A stretch of 25,000 nucleotides of DNA from Chromera velia (lineage: Eukaryota; Sar; Chromeraceae), in assembly GCA_018398765.1 (NCBI GenBank), contig JAHBMJ010001739.1, positions 1-25,000 of the forward strand, given 5' to 3'. Position 1 is the stretch's first letter. Each line of letters opens with the position of its first letter. The notes under the pieces are model-generated. The model was not told the DNA's origin. It was given only the letters and a program-made list of their open reading frames with translations, and searched no databases. Both the position numbers and the translations under genes were made by a program. Below are positions 14,315-24,739 of the stretch, piece by piece.

Positions 14315-16096
14315 GGGATGGAATGAGAAGCCGAGAAGAAAGAAATGCCGGCGTGCATGGGAACGAAGGAAGAAGCTCTGAGAGAATAAAGGCCGAAGAA
14401 GAAGAAGAAGAACAAGAACAAGAACAAGAAGAAGAGAAGAAGAAAGCCGAGCCTCAAACCAACAGACGCAAACCTGCAGAAGCGTGAAGAGAAGAGAGCG
14501 ATAAAAACGGAGGAAAAGAAAGCATACGGAGGACCAGACTGTACAACCGAGAGAGGAATATATGTTACAAGCAGAGAAGGCCCACAAAAGAGAAAACCGA
14601 CCGAGGCCAAGGGAACCCCTCACCCCCCTCCTTCCACCTCCACGTCCTCTCTGTCAGAGTCACGCCGTTCTGAAGAGAACCGTCGTAGAAAGCCGCAGAG
14701 GGAAACTCAGACAGGCAGGGATGCATTCGGTACTGGACCTCCAGGCGCACCTGCAGAGACGAACACATCGATTGAGCGTGTGACAAGACCGCCAAAAATC
14801 TAATTAGAAGGCACGTGAAAGTGCACGTACAGAGAAGCTTCGTGAAAAAGATACAAACGCGTGCTTGCTTTTGTGGACTCGATTCAAAATTTGAATTCGT
14901 CAGACACGCTCACCGACACAATCAATCGGGCCAGCAGACGGACCCAGCGAGACAGACTGAGAGAACGTGAAGGGAGGACAGCACGGGAAAATGAAAGAAG
15001 CAGTTGAGACCTCCCGAAGTCGCCACATGAATTCACGCCCTCCGTCCCACCTTCCACACCAACTCACCGGCCGTACTCCCAGATGCACAAGGCGTTCGAA
15101 GAGACTCTGGGAGAGCCCCGCCTTGGCCGCCTTCTTGCACATGATCACAGGACCCAACTGGCAGTGGTCCCCCACCAGCACCACCTGCTTGGCCCCCATG
15201 ACGAGGGGGATGAGTGCCTCGGGTTCTGTTGCCTGTGTGGCCTCATCAACCAGGACCTGCAGACAGGCACAAGGTGCTCTCTCTCATGGAGTTGGGTGGG
15301 AAAAGGAAAAGGATGCAGACAGAACAAGAAAAAGAAGGCCAAACAACGAGGCAACGTTCTTCCTAGGGACTCTGCGCACTTGGTGAAACAAGAAACGGAA
15401 GCGGAGAAGAGGAAGCTCTTGGAAGCATATGCACAGATGATGGACGAGAGGCGCAACACTAATTCTCTTGTTCTTTGTGGGCCCTCAACTTCTTCTATTT
15501 CCCTCCACCACCCCTCGAACCCCGCCCTTGCAAGCCGGGCTCTACGTCTCTTCGGTTCCTTTCCCTCTTCGGCAGAGAATCTTCATCGTCATGCTCGATC
15601 TCCATCTACCAGGTAGGGATAAACAATCGAAAGACCACCACACAATTAACAATCCCTCCACGAACCAACCTGTCTGAATCTGAAATTCGACAGACGAGGG
15701 TCCCCCGACCCCACACAGGTCGTACAGATGACGTCAGCAGCGTGGAGAAGTTCCCTCTCGGCCATGTTGCGCAGGGTCTTCAGTCTCTTCTCGTCACTTG
15801 CGTTCAACTCCCCCATTGTCTCCTTCAACTTCAACAGCCTCTGGAGCTCCTCGTACTTCGGGGCTCTCAGCGCTCTAACCTGTATGCACCTCGATCACAT
15901 ACATGCAGAGATTTGCTATAATTTTTCGGAGGGACGTCACCTGTTTGTCGGGCAATGAGTAGCACCCTCTGCGCTCTCCTCCGCTCTTTCTTTCCAGATG
16001 TCAGGACTGTGAAAACGCAGCAGGACAGGACGAGAAAGCACTTTTTCGCCTCACCACTCCTTCTTTCGCTCACTCAATCCCGCCCCCCTTTCTTTC

Positions 16097-16133
<37 letters not shown>

Positions 16134-19100
16134 GCACGCATGCACGCACCTGTTCGTGCAGAGTCAGGTAGTCCACTGTGGAGGGAATGGTCTCTCTGCT
16201 CTTGGCAGCCAGACGCACGACCTTCAGACCGCTCATGGAGATCCTCTCTGCCACGTGGTCGACAGCCACGTTGGAGGGGGCACACACAAGCACCTGGCCC
16301 TGCAGGCAGAAAGAAGGAAATAAATAAAGAAAGGAGGAGGAAGTGCTCATTCATTTGAAGGTGGGAAGAGGTGTTCTCTTCTTTTCCCTTTCCTCCCTCT
16401 ATCGCGTAAGCCCGCAGCATTAGGGAAGGAACACCTTGAACCCCGCACTCCATCCGTCCCCAACCCCCTAAGAAGACTGAATGAGGATGGATGAGATTTT
16501 CTCGAAGCCGCAAGTTCGCCTTATTCCTCAAAGGCCATCGGGGGGGGGGGGAGGAAGGGGAATCAACACGCAGCAATGGATGGGACCGCTCATAATCGGA
16601 ATTCTCTTCCTTGTCTGATCAGTCTGTTGACATGCCGACCTGCTCCTGCCTGGCGAGGTGATACACGATCGTGGCCGAGGTCACGGTCTTTCCGGTTCCT
16701 GCAGCAATGCGTGTACAGATAGAAATACATTGCGAAGAAAAAAGAGCTCGGGGACAACCATGATGGTGCAAAGGGTAGATATGGCCAAGCGGAGAAGAGG
16801 GAGGAAATCGAAAAAAAGAACTTGGAGGAGAGGGACACATTTGATAACAACTTCCTTTTTTTGCTGCTTCTTTCTCCACGGGTAGGTGGTCCCAGGAAAA
16901 AAGAAATTGGATGTTGGCAGACAGACAGAGAGACACGGAAGGATCCACGCGTCGCCAGCCGGGTAGGCAGGCAAGCAAATGACGGGACTGACCAGGAGGC
17001 CCTTGAATGAGACAGAGAGGAGATTGGAGGGCCCGCTTCACTGCATAGGCCTGTGAGTGATTCAAAGGGGCCAGGTTGGGGGCAGAGACGTGCTTTGGGA
17101 CTTCCGCCCTGCAGAAGGAAGAAGGAAGAAAAAGGAGGGAATCAAATTATATGAGCATTCTGAGTCAAGGGGAAATTGCATCTGGGAGAAGAGGAAGCGA
17201 AACAATGCGATGCTTGCCAGAACATCTGTCGACCGTTGCACAAGAGGCAGACAGAGTCGTCCGTCTAGTCCTTTCTCCTCTCCGTGGAAGAGGAGATTCC
17301 TTCTGCCGGTACAGTGTCCCTTCATCCTACTCTTTGTAGGACGCTCAACATTCCTGTATGTTATTCACAACTGACTTGACTGCTGTGTCCTCAGGGTCCC
17401 TCCCCAGAAGCCGATGGAAGAGGTAGGCAGACACGGAGGCTTCCTCCTGAGCGAAGGCCCTCATGGCTGCCTGCATCCTGTCGAAAGTCGTGGCCTTCCA
17501 GACGAACTCCACAGTAAAGTTTGTTGTCAGGTTGTCGTCCCAGGGACCCTGCATGCATCAATCGCACCATCGTCATGCGTGCGTCAACCAATTGATCCAT
17601 CAATCCATCCTAACAGAAGGGGGGGACAATTAAACAGAAAAGAGGCGAGCGTGTATCTCCACTCGATTCATTGATTGATCGTACTGTTCCTTCCTCGACA
17701 GACACTGCATGCATGCCCGCCCGGATTTGCAGAAAGAGAGAGAGCAAAGAAAGAGGATCCCTCCTATGCAGCAAAAACGGAAAGAAAGAAAAGCACTGAT
17801 CGAAAAATGCTTCTGTCCACCAAACCTTCTGTGACACATGAGGACACGCATTGACACGACCCTCCTGACCCCTTGTAAATCTGGAAGAGAAATTTCAAGA
17901 AAATCAGAATCAAACCACCACCCTTACTAACCGTTGCGTTCTCAGGCAGTCGAGCAAGCTCCAGTGCGATCTCCTCGTTGCTGCAAATCTTCACAATCTG
18001 ACCCGTCGCCTCCCACACAGGCCTTCCTGCACCGTCAAGTCGGCAGTTTCTTTGCAGAGGAGGAATGTGGAGCTCATGTGCAACATAAAAGAAGACAGCA
18101 GAGCAGGCAAGATAAAGAGAGAGACGGATCAAAGACACCAAGAGGAAGTGAGAGCAGGAGGACAAACGAGCAGGTAGAAGAAGCGGAGAGCGGGCATGCA
18201 GAAAAGAAATGAGGAGGGAGAGACCCCACACAGCAACCTCACGTCCCCTCTCCTCCCAGCCTCACCTGGTTTCACAAGTTTCAGTCTCAGCTCATCTCCC
18301 ATAATTGCCTTCCCTTCGTTATCGTCCCTGCTGAAGAGAAAGTAAGCCACCCTCTTCTTGTTCATACCAGAATCCCACCGAACAGTCACACCCTCCTGCC
18401 TCTTCCCCTCTTTGACCATGCGGTCGTAATCAGCCTCCAACTTCACCAGCGGACCAAACGTATTCTGATAATCATACGCATCGTTGTACCGCAGGCTAAC
18501 GGGGGTAGGTTCATCGTCCACTCCAGGCTTGTCAATATCTGCAACCGACGCCTTCGGTGCCATCTTCCACAACTCCTCCAACTTCGAAATTTGACTTGCT
18601 GTCAGGCTGCGGGCACCCCTCAGATCTGCACTGTCCGGAACTTTCAACAGCCAGGGGAGCAGACCCTTGTCCTCAATCAAAGGGGACCACCCGGCCATAT
18701 CCCACCCCTGTTCCTTCACAGAATTGGAGGACAAACAAGGCTCTCTGCAGATTAGAGCGACCACGCCGTCAGGCAAAGAGATGAACCCCAACAAAAACGT
18801 GTTACGATTTCCGCACGAGTAGCACTCGAGCACGGACTCTCCAAGGAGCCCCTCTGAGTGCAAAATGATCTCCTTGTGCTTTGACCGCACCAGATGATTT
18901 ACGATGTGGGAAGCGCCTGTTGATGCACGATGGTTGCAGAACCACTTGTCACAAGCGACACACTTGGCCACGCACTGGGGGTTTGATACGTGACAGTAAC
19001 TGCAGACAAACAGCAAAGCTAGAGTGGAGACGATTGCACGAACGAGCGTACTTCTTCAAAAAGGTGGAAGCATCACAGTTCAGAAAATCAAAAAAGAGGA

Positions 19101-19633
19101 GTCATTCCAACTGTCTCGCCGTGTTTCTCCCTAACGAGGCCTGGTCTGTGTTCTCTCTTGCCACACCCCTACACCGTCACCTCACCGACTGACCAGCACA
19201 TGTGTTCCACAGGCTCCACGGTTGGTCCTGCAGCGCTGTCATCTGCTGGAAGAATGTTCAGAGACTCCAGCTGCATCTGAGTGTCCTCCACGTTCGACAT
19301 CGCGTGGAGACTCGCACCAGCGGACCCTGAAGGCATCTTTGCACTCATCCCGTTGGCATCCCCAGAGCCTCGGGAACCCGACGGTTTCGAGGCGCTCGAA
19401 GCTCCTGGTCTGACTTCCGACTTGGACTGAGCTTGCCATGATTTGGCTTCAGAAGTATCGGCTTTGGTTGGCTGATCCTGGGTAAGGCCGGAAAGGCCTC
19501 CAAGACCGCTCAGGTAATCAAAACGCCCCCCGAGCCCTCCATCATCTTGAGAGAACAGACCGTGATCAAGCTGAGAAGGAGTGTTCTGGGTCACACCTTG
19601 AAGAGTTTGCTGAGTGTAATCAAAGTCATCCAT
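11393..19633 (-). CDS. UPF1: UPF1-type RNA helicase (nonsense-mediated mRNA decay), 16 exons
   Basis: This is the ATP-dependent 5'-3' helicase that binds stalled terminating ribosomes and triggers decay of mRNAs with premature stops. Exons: 19633-19194, 18999-18266, 18026-17932, 17548-17376, 17108-16993, 16698-16640, 16299-16150, 15879-15670, 15256-15068, 14750-14602, 14241-14107, 13885-13701, 13399-13106, 12742-12669, 12348-11845 and 11479-11393. They total 3594 nt (1197 residues; human UPF1 is about 1120). The Cys/His-rich UPF2-binding domain starts near residue 143 (EHMCCYCH). Walker A is GPPGTGKT at 517-524, split by intron 5. Motif II is DEAT (663-666), then GDHCQLGP (688-695), QYRMHP (728-733) and NVALTRAR (890-897). 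The tails carry SQ/TQ sites, including two SQG repeats in the last exon, like those phosphorylated by SMG1. An RD/RE-rich stretch precedes the C-terminal cluster. The start is the first Met of an SQ/TQ-bearing N-terminus. Exons 14 and 16 rest on phase and splice sites rather than on homology. Confidence 0.93.
14091..14106 (-). repeat. Tandem GTCA repeat forming stacked 5' splice sites
   Basis: On the minus strand UPF1 intron 11 begins with GTCA repeated four times. Each unit restates a GTCAG donor at 4-nt spacing (14106, 14102, 14098, 14094). Homology to other UPF1 proteins selects the first site (IGIK joined to GTQIGVVTP). Confidence 0.85.
14284..14310 (+). repeat. (GA)n microsatellite in UPF1 intron 10
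   Basis: An uninterrupted GA dinucleotide run of about 13 units; on the transcribed minus strand it reads (TC)n and lies shortly downstream of the exon 11 acceptor region. A second purine run of GAA/CAAGAA units follows at about 14397-14445. Confidence 0.85.
16099..16148 (-). repeat. (GT)n plus (GTGC)n at the UPF1 intron 7 donor
   Basis: On the minus strand intron 7 opens with GTGCGTGCATGCGTGCGTGC and continues into about 15 GT units. The donor itself (GTGCGT at 16149) is the first unit of this repeat. Confidence 0.85.
17550..17716. repeat. TGCATGCA palindromes in UPF1 intron 3
   Basis: TGCATGCA lies at 17550-17557 and TGCATGCATGC at 17706-17716. The first overlaps the intron 3 acceptor, which reads TGCATGCAG on the minus strand. 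The same palindrome recurs at 3024, 6351, 6878, 7798, 7824, 22152, 22993 and 23013. Confidence 0.85.
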
Positions 19634-21223
19634 TTCGGTATTTGGTCTCTACTTTTGGTTTGCTTCCTGCTGGATTGCTTGCAACCAAACTTGCACTTGA
19701 TAGACCACCAGCAGAAGGGGCAAGAAGTCAAACGAGACTGCACCTGTTAGAAGACTGCGAAGAGCCGACAAAGAACAAAAGAAAAACGGAAGAAACAAAT
19801 GATGTAGCGGGAGACGAAGATCCGTTCACAACCGCTCAGTGACTTTACCGGCTTTCTTTTTTTGCGTTCTTCCCGGACCAAGCTGCTTTCTTGACCACGG
19901 CGCGCCAATTCTGACGAACTCTAACAGGTCCCTAGCTTGGAGCACGCACCTTGCCAATATGACATCTCCTGTCAAAAAAACTCAGACACAGTCCTAGCTG
20001 AACACTGTTACTTGCTGTTTTCGCCGCCTCTGCATGACAATCTCTGACGCACGCCGAATGTGGCCCCGCAAAAGTTGCGAGCGCGGCCGAGGAAAGCGAA
20101 AAGTGCATGGACCACCAATCCGTGCAAAGGTCAGGCATGGCCATGTGCAGCTTGGCAGCTGTGTGAAGAAGGCTTTGTATAGTTTGTTTCACAGAATCAG
20201 CTCGCATACTACACCATTTCCAGCACCTCGTCCGGCTGTTCCTTGGCGCCTGTTTGCTGAGTATTAATACATGCGCAAAGTGCAACTGGCCTGTGAAAGT
20301 CGTCTTCTGTAGCCCTGATCTGGCCCCTGAGAGTTTCTTAAGTGTCCTGCAGGAGGGCCAGAGGGGCTCCTGAGCTTTCTTTTACGAAGCGGCTCCAATC
20401 CAGGGAAGACCCGGGGTCTCATTAGAAGGCCGAGCAATGAGAGAAGTCAAGCGGAGTGGGAACGCCACGGGAGTTTGTGCCCACGTACTCCCAAAGTCCT
20501 ACACTCCCTGCATAAGTCCTGTGGGGGGACTGAAAGCTCTGGATGAAATCCCGGACTTGGTCCGTTCCCTTTGTCTCAGATCTATCATCTGATTTCCTAT
20601 GTCGGGCCGTGTGTCAGTCCTGCAGTCCGTTTGATCCTCTGCTTGAATGTACTGTGATGTGACTTCCCAGTTCAGAGGTCAGGCAGCTCAGTCTGCCTGC
20701 ATTGAATTCCTTTGCTCGTGCTTGCTGCCGTTCTGCCGTAGTAGTCTCTTTCTCCACAGTCCCAACGATGTTGGGTTCTGTGTGGGAAAGTGCCCCATAA
20801 GTTCTCTGGTCGCTGGAGACTAATCATTCCAGCAGGACATCTGCCTCTGTTTCTCTTTTCACTTTCCGTCTCCATCTGAACGCTTCATTTTGGGCCTTTC
20901 AACAGCCTCACTTCCTTCCCTCTTGCATGAGTGTGCCACCTTGCCCCCGTCTTCCACCTTTGTCTCCTCCTTAAGGCATTTGCTTCCAATTTGTGATGAC
21001 TTCCAGCCTCAACCTTTCCCTTCACTCGACTTTTCTTCCCGCATGCCCTTTCGCTTCCCGTCCTTCATCCCCTCCCTTGACCTTTCCTTCATCTCTCTCT
21101 CTCTCTCTGCTGCTTCAACGTCCCTTGCTGCCCATCACGTCCTGGTGTCGCCTTTACTCAAATTCACGTTCATCCCTGTCTCCTCTCTCCCTCCTCTCCC
21201 TCTTGCATGCAGATCATTCCACG
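19634..21223. promoter_or_regulatory. Divergent intergenic region between UPF1 and the fusion gene
   Basis: The two best-supported genes start head to head across this 1.6-kb stretch, so both promoters and 5' UTRs should lie here. I see no clear TATA box or repeated motif that fixes a start site. The right part, from about 20860 to 21210, is strongly pyrimidine-rich on the + strand and ends in CTTGCATGCAG. It therefore looks like a 5' UTR intron or leader of the fusion gene. Frames of 60-120 codons (plus 20034-20267, minus 19932-20285) show no recognised motif. Confidence 0.45.
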
Positions 21224-21937
21224 ATGCGCCTCTGCGGTGAGTCCTCCATCGCCTCTCCTGCAGACTTACAGCAAAAAGAAAGGGCTGTGAGCTGGTTCTT
21301 CCCTTGTCTTTTCCTTTTCTGCCTCCATTGTCGTGTCTGGTTCTTCATGACGTCCTTCGATTCGAATTCTGTGCGTCGAATGTCATTCTTTGCTGTGTGT
21401 CTGAATGACCAAGACAGGTGTGGCAGAAACTGCTTGTCGCAAATTGTGATGACTGTTTGCCGTTCACTGATCTTCATTTTCTCTCTTTGCAGCCATCTGC
21501 AATCTCGGGAGGACTCATCCACGGAACCAAAATCAAGCATCTGTACGTATGTCAGGCCGCCTTTTGCTCTTCGTTTGCCCTCTCGCCCTTTCCTCCCTCT
21601 GATCATATGACCACTCTCGGATACCTAGATCAACTGGCGCGTGGACAGATGGATGGATGGATGGATGGGTGGTGGACCGAAGGAAGAATCCTTCTTCGCG
21701 CCCACAATCTAATCTTTTACGGCCGTCTTTGCGCAGGCGTTCTTTCCACATAGATAGGTGCTCTTCCAACTTGCATATATATGTGCGTAGTGTGCATGAT
21801 TGTTCAAATCGTTCTGGTGCATTCTGATTGCTGTTATACGTGCGTGCAGGAAGTCGATCATGGAGAACGGGTTGAAGGCCAGCAAGATGCACATCTCTCT
21901 CATAGACCGTCTCCAGGAGGATGGCTCCATTCCTGGT

Positions 21938-21969
<32 letters not shown>

Positions 21970-24739
21970 TCATGAAGGGAAAGAAACCGTATAGTCTGTC
22001 AGAAAGGAAAATTCTCTGCCTTTCTGTCGGGACGTCTCTCTGCGCGTCTGTATGCATCGACATGTCACTTCCAACCTGTCCTTTGTGCATCTGCATGATC
22101 GCATGGAGGGAGGGAGGAAGAGAGGGAGGGAGGGAAGGCCGCTTGCTTGCTTGCATGCATGAAGGGATCTGGGTTGGACATGCCAGTTAAAAGGGAAGGA
22201 GGGAGGGAGCCTTCTTCTTTCCACCAATGCAGTTGGGGGTTTAACCGCGTGTCCAGATTGAGGGATAAGGCGATCCCTGTACATGTAAGAACGGTCTTCG
22301 TGTGTGTTGTGTGTATGAATGTATGTGTGTATTTGTTGTGTATGTGTATGTACTTGTGTATGTGTATGTATATGTTGTATATGTGTATGTTTGCATCAAC
22401 GTGTCTGTGTGCAGGTCTGTCAGAGCCTCCTGAGGTTCTCATCTACATCAACGAGATCAAGGCGGCAAAGGAGGGCATCGACTTCCGCTTCGACCACGAG
22501 AAGAACACTTGGTACACGAGGGGGGTGGAGGGGACGTTGCCAGCCAAGTTCATTCAGAAGATTCTCGACAACAGACCGGAAACTAGGGGTAGGATCATCT
22601 TCCAGTCTCTGGAGGATCCTGAATTGCGGGCGCAGGCACTCCCTCCCAACGCAATTCAGAAGGCCATCCATGGGTCTTATTGGGAAAATTTCTGGTCTAT
22701 CGCGGCGATCGGACTGAAGCCTGGACACAACCCGAAGGACGAGACCAGGCGTCTGACTGCGCAGACTTTGCCGGAGAAATTGATCCACGCCTGCGCGGTG
22801 CATGAGAGGGGGGAGGGGGAGGAGGGGGATAGGGACCCGAGAGCGATCCCCGGTCTCTCTCGGCCTGCAGACTTCAAAGTGGTCATCGACCTGCAGAAGG
22901 CGATCGAGCACGGACTAAAAATTTACGGGTCAGGGGGGTCATGAGAGAGGTGCGTTGTCACAGAGAGAAATAACAGGGAGGGGAGAGACTCGGCATGCAT
23001 GCAGTCTTTCAAGCATGCATGTTCGGAAAGAAGAGAGAGGAGAGGAGAGGAGAGGAGGACACGCGAATGAAAGATGGAACTTTTGCTGACTTCTCCATTT
23101 CTTCCCCTACAATCTTTCCTGTCTCTCGGCCAATTTCTCTATGCTCTCTTGAGTTGTACTGCGTGTACGTGTCTTTGACTTGTTCCCCCCCTGTGCGTGT
23201 GTGTCTGTGTTTGTTTTCAGGTCTGCGACCGGAGACGCCGTCTTCTTCGACGGTCCCCTCCCTGTCGAGTGTCTAAAACTTGAAGCCCTGTACCCGAAGA
23301 GTCTTCCCAGAGAGTTGAGGGCAGAGGTCAGGGAGGAACTGGGGGGGCCGGGGGAATCTTCTTTGTGCTTCTGTTTTCAATTCCTGGACTGTTCTTATTT
23401 TTGTACTCGTGTGTGTGTTTTTGTCGTCTTTCTCTGTGCACTTGCGTCCCCGTATACATGTTTTCTTTCACGTTTCCGCATGCACTCCCTTGAATTCCGC
23501 ATGCAGGTGCTGCCTGACCAGATTCCTGTTGTGGACCTCTCTCTCCCAGAGAAGACGGTGCTGGAACAGCTCAGACACGCGTGCGAGGTCGTGGGATTCA
23601 TGCAGGTGGGTGGGTGCGTGGGTGGGTCTGTCGTTCGTTCTGCCTGCGGGGTGTCTCAGCGTGAGCCTTTGTATTTGTAGTGTGCCAGTGTGCGCATTGA
23701 TGCATGTCTTGGAGGCAAAAAACCGTACATCGGCTGCAGATGTGATCGGACAGGCAGGCATACACGCGCATGGACATGTACAATCAGGCACTCATATGCA
23801 TAATCAAATGACGCATTGGAGGCAGTCTTCTCAAACGGAAGAATCAAGAAGAATATGTATGAGTGGATTGATTGGCCAAAAGGAAACGGGTAGGGGAAGG
23901 AAGGAAGGAAGGAAAGGAGTCAAGTCCTCCTCGACCAGCCATTTGTGTGTCGCCTTTCCTGATTCTCCTTTGTTTTTCCTAGCTACCTCCCTTCTGGGTT
24001 CTACAAAGACCCTCCCTCTATGTGCACCCCTCCCCGTGCGTCGCGGTGTGTAGTTCGTATGTCTGCTCATTATTTCGTGGGTGTGACGGGCAAGAAGACT
24101 GCGAGGAAGTTGGACCGATGCTCAACGAAGGCGTGTGAGGTACCTCTCCTTCTTCTTCCCTTGTCTCTTCAGGTTGTCGGTCACTCAGTTCCTCACACGG
24201 TGTGCACCCGTCTCCTCGACACTGCTCGTCGTTTCTTCGCTTTGTCGAAGGAAGTAAAGGAGCGTTACCGCATGGACAAGGGGAGGGAGGTGAGGGGGTA
24301 CTTTGGAAAGGGCGCGGAGAACGTCGACGGACTTTTGGAAGATGAAAAGAAAGGAAAGGGGGGGAACTTGAAGAAGAATGGAAAAGGAAAACAGGATCAC
24401 AAGGAGGGTTTTGACATGAGAGGATCCCCTGACTCCCAACCGCCTCCCACTTCAGAATGCGGTCGGCTTTTCGGGGCCACTCGGTCTGTTGAAGAGACGG
24501 ACTGTGAGGGGTTCCAGAACGCAGTTGAGACTTACCAACGGCACGTATCGTCCCTTGCACGAAATCTCCTTGCCCTGTTTGCAAAGTTATTGGGCAAGGA
24601 GACGGGTTTCTTCCAAGAGAGAACGACCGAGATGCTCTCAACCCACAGGATTTTGCACTACTGGCCTCTCACGGATTTCGAGAATGAGGTCTCCATAGGA
24701 GAACATACGGACTACGGCTTGCTGACGATTCTGCTGCAG
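21224..24739 (+). CDS. Fusion: two KptA/Tpt1-like RNA phosphotransferase domains plus 2OG-Fe(II) dioxygenase (5' part)
   Basis: Exons: 21224-21286, 21493-21542, 21850-21935, 22415-22928, 23221-23326, 23507-23605 and 24173-24739. Phases agree at every join, giving 495 codons, and the gene continues past the window. Residues 31-125 and 152-262 each resemble the C-terminal half of KptA/Tpt1, the NAD-dependent enzymes that remove the 2'-phosphate left at tRNA splice junctions. Copy 1 has HGT then IMENGLKASKMHISL and VLIYINEIKAAKEGIDF; copy 2 has HGSYWENFWSIAAIGL and FKVVIDLQKAIEHGLKIY. Neither copy keeps the usual HxHL strand intact, so activity is doubtful. Residues 274-495 match 2OG dioxygenases of the isopenicillin-N-synthase type: IPVVDLS, GFMQ joined to VVGHSVP, KEGFDMRG, and the iron-binding H484-x-D486 in GEHTDYGLLTILLQ. 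The distal His and the Arg that binds 2-oxoglutarate would lie downstream. The start is the first Met after a good acceptor; an in-frame Met at 20993 would add 77 Ser/Leu/Pro-rich residues. The KptA winged-helix N-terminus was not found. Confidence 0.7.
21646..21668 (+). repeat. (ATGG)n microsatellite in fusion-gene intron 2
   Basis: GGAT/ATGG units repeat about five times inside the intron that separates exons 2 and 3. Confidence 0.75.
21936..21965 (+). repeat. (GTCT)n at the donor of fusion-gene intron 3
   Basis: Seven GTCT units begin exactly at the inferred donor (GTCTGT) after exon 3. Every unit could act as a GTNNG donor; only the first preserves the frame into SEPPEVLIYIN. Confidence 0.85.
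22103..22161 (+). repeat. (GGGA)n, (GCTT)n and TGCATGCATG run in fusion-gene intron 3
   Basis: A GGGA-type purine repeat at about 22105-22136 is followed by GCTT units and by TGCATGCATG at 22152-22161. A further TGTATG-rich tract spans about 22310-22395, just before the exon 4 acceptor. Confidence 0.75.
22993..23058 (+). repeat. Paired GCATGCATG palindromes and (GAGAG)n tract in fusion-gene intron 4
   Basis: GCATGCATGCA at 22993-23003 and GCATGCATG at 23013-23021 are followed by a GAGGA-type pentanucleotide repeat at about 23033-23058. All lie in the intron between exons 4 and 5. Confidence 0.75.

Noticed and set aside
14283-14623. Leu/Ser-rich minus-strand frames with long hydrophobic runs
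   Set aside because: They are translations of the (TC)n and (TTC)n repeats in UPF1 intron 10, not a membrane protein.
20993-21223. An upstream in-frame Met that would extend the fusion protein by 77 residues
   Set aside because: The extension is translated pyrimidine-rich sequence ending at a good acceptor (CTTGCATGCAG). A targeting peptide cannot be excluded, but an untranslated leader is simpler.
21237-21271. A possible mini-intron from GTGAGT to CTCCTGCAG
   Set aside because: It would be about 35 nt or less, far shorter than the other introns, and reading straight through keeps the frame open.
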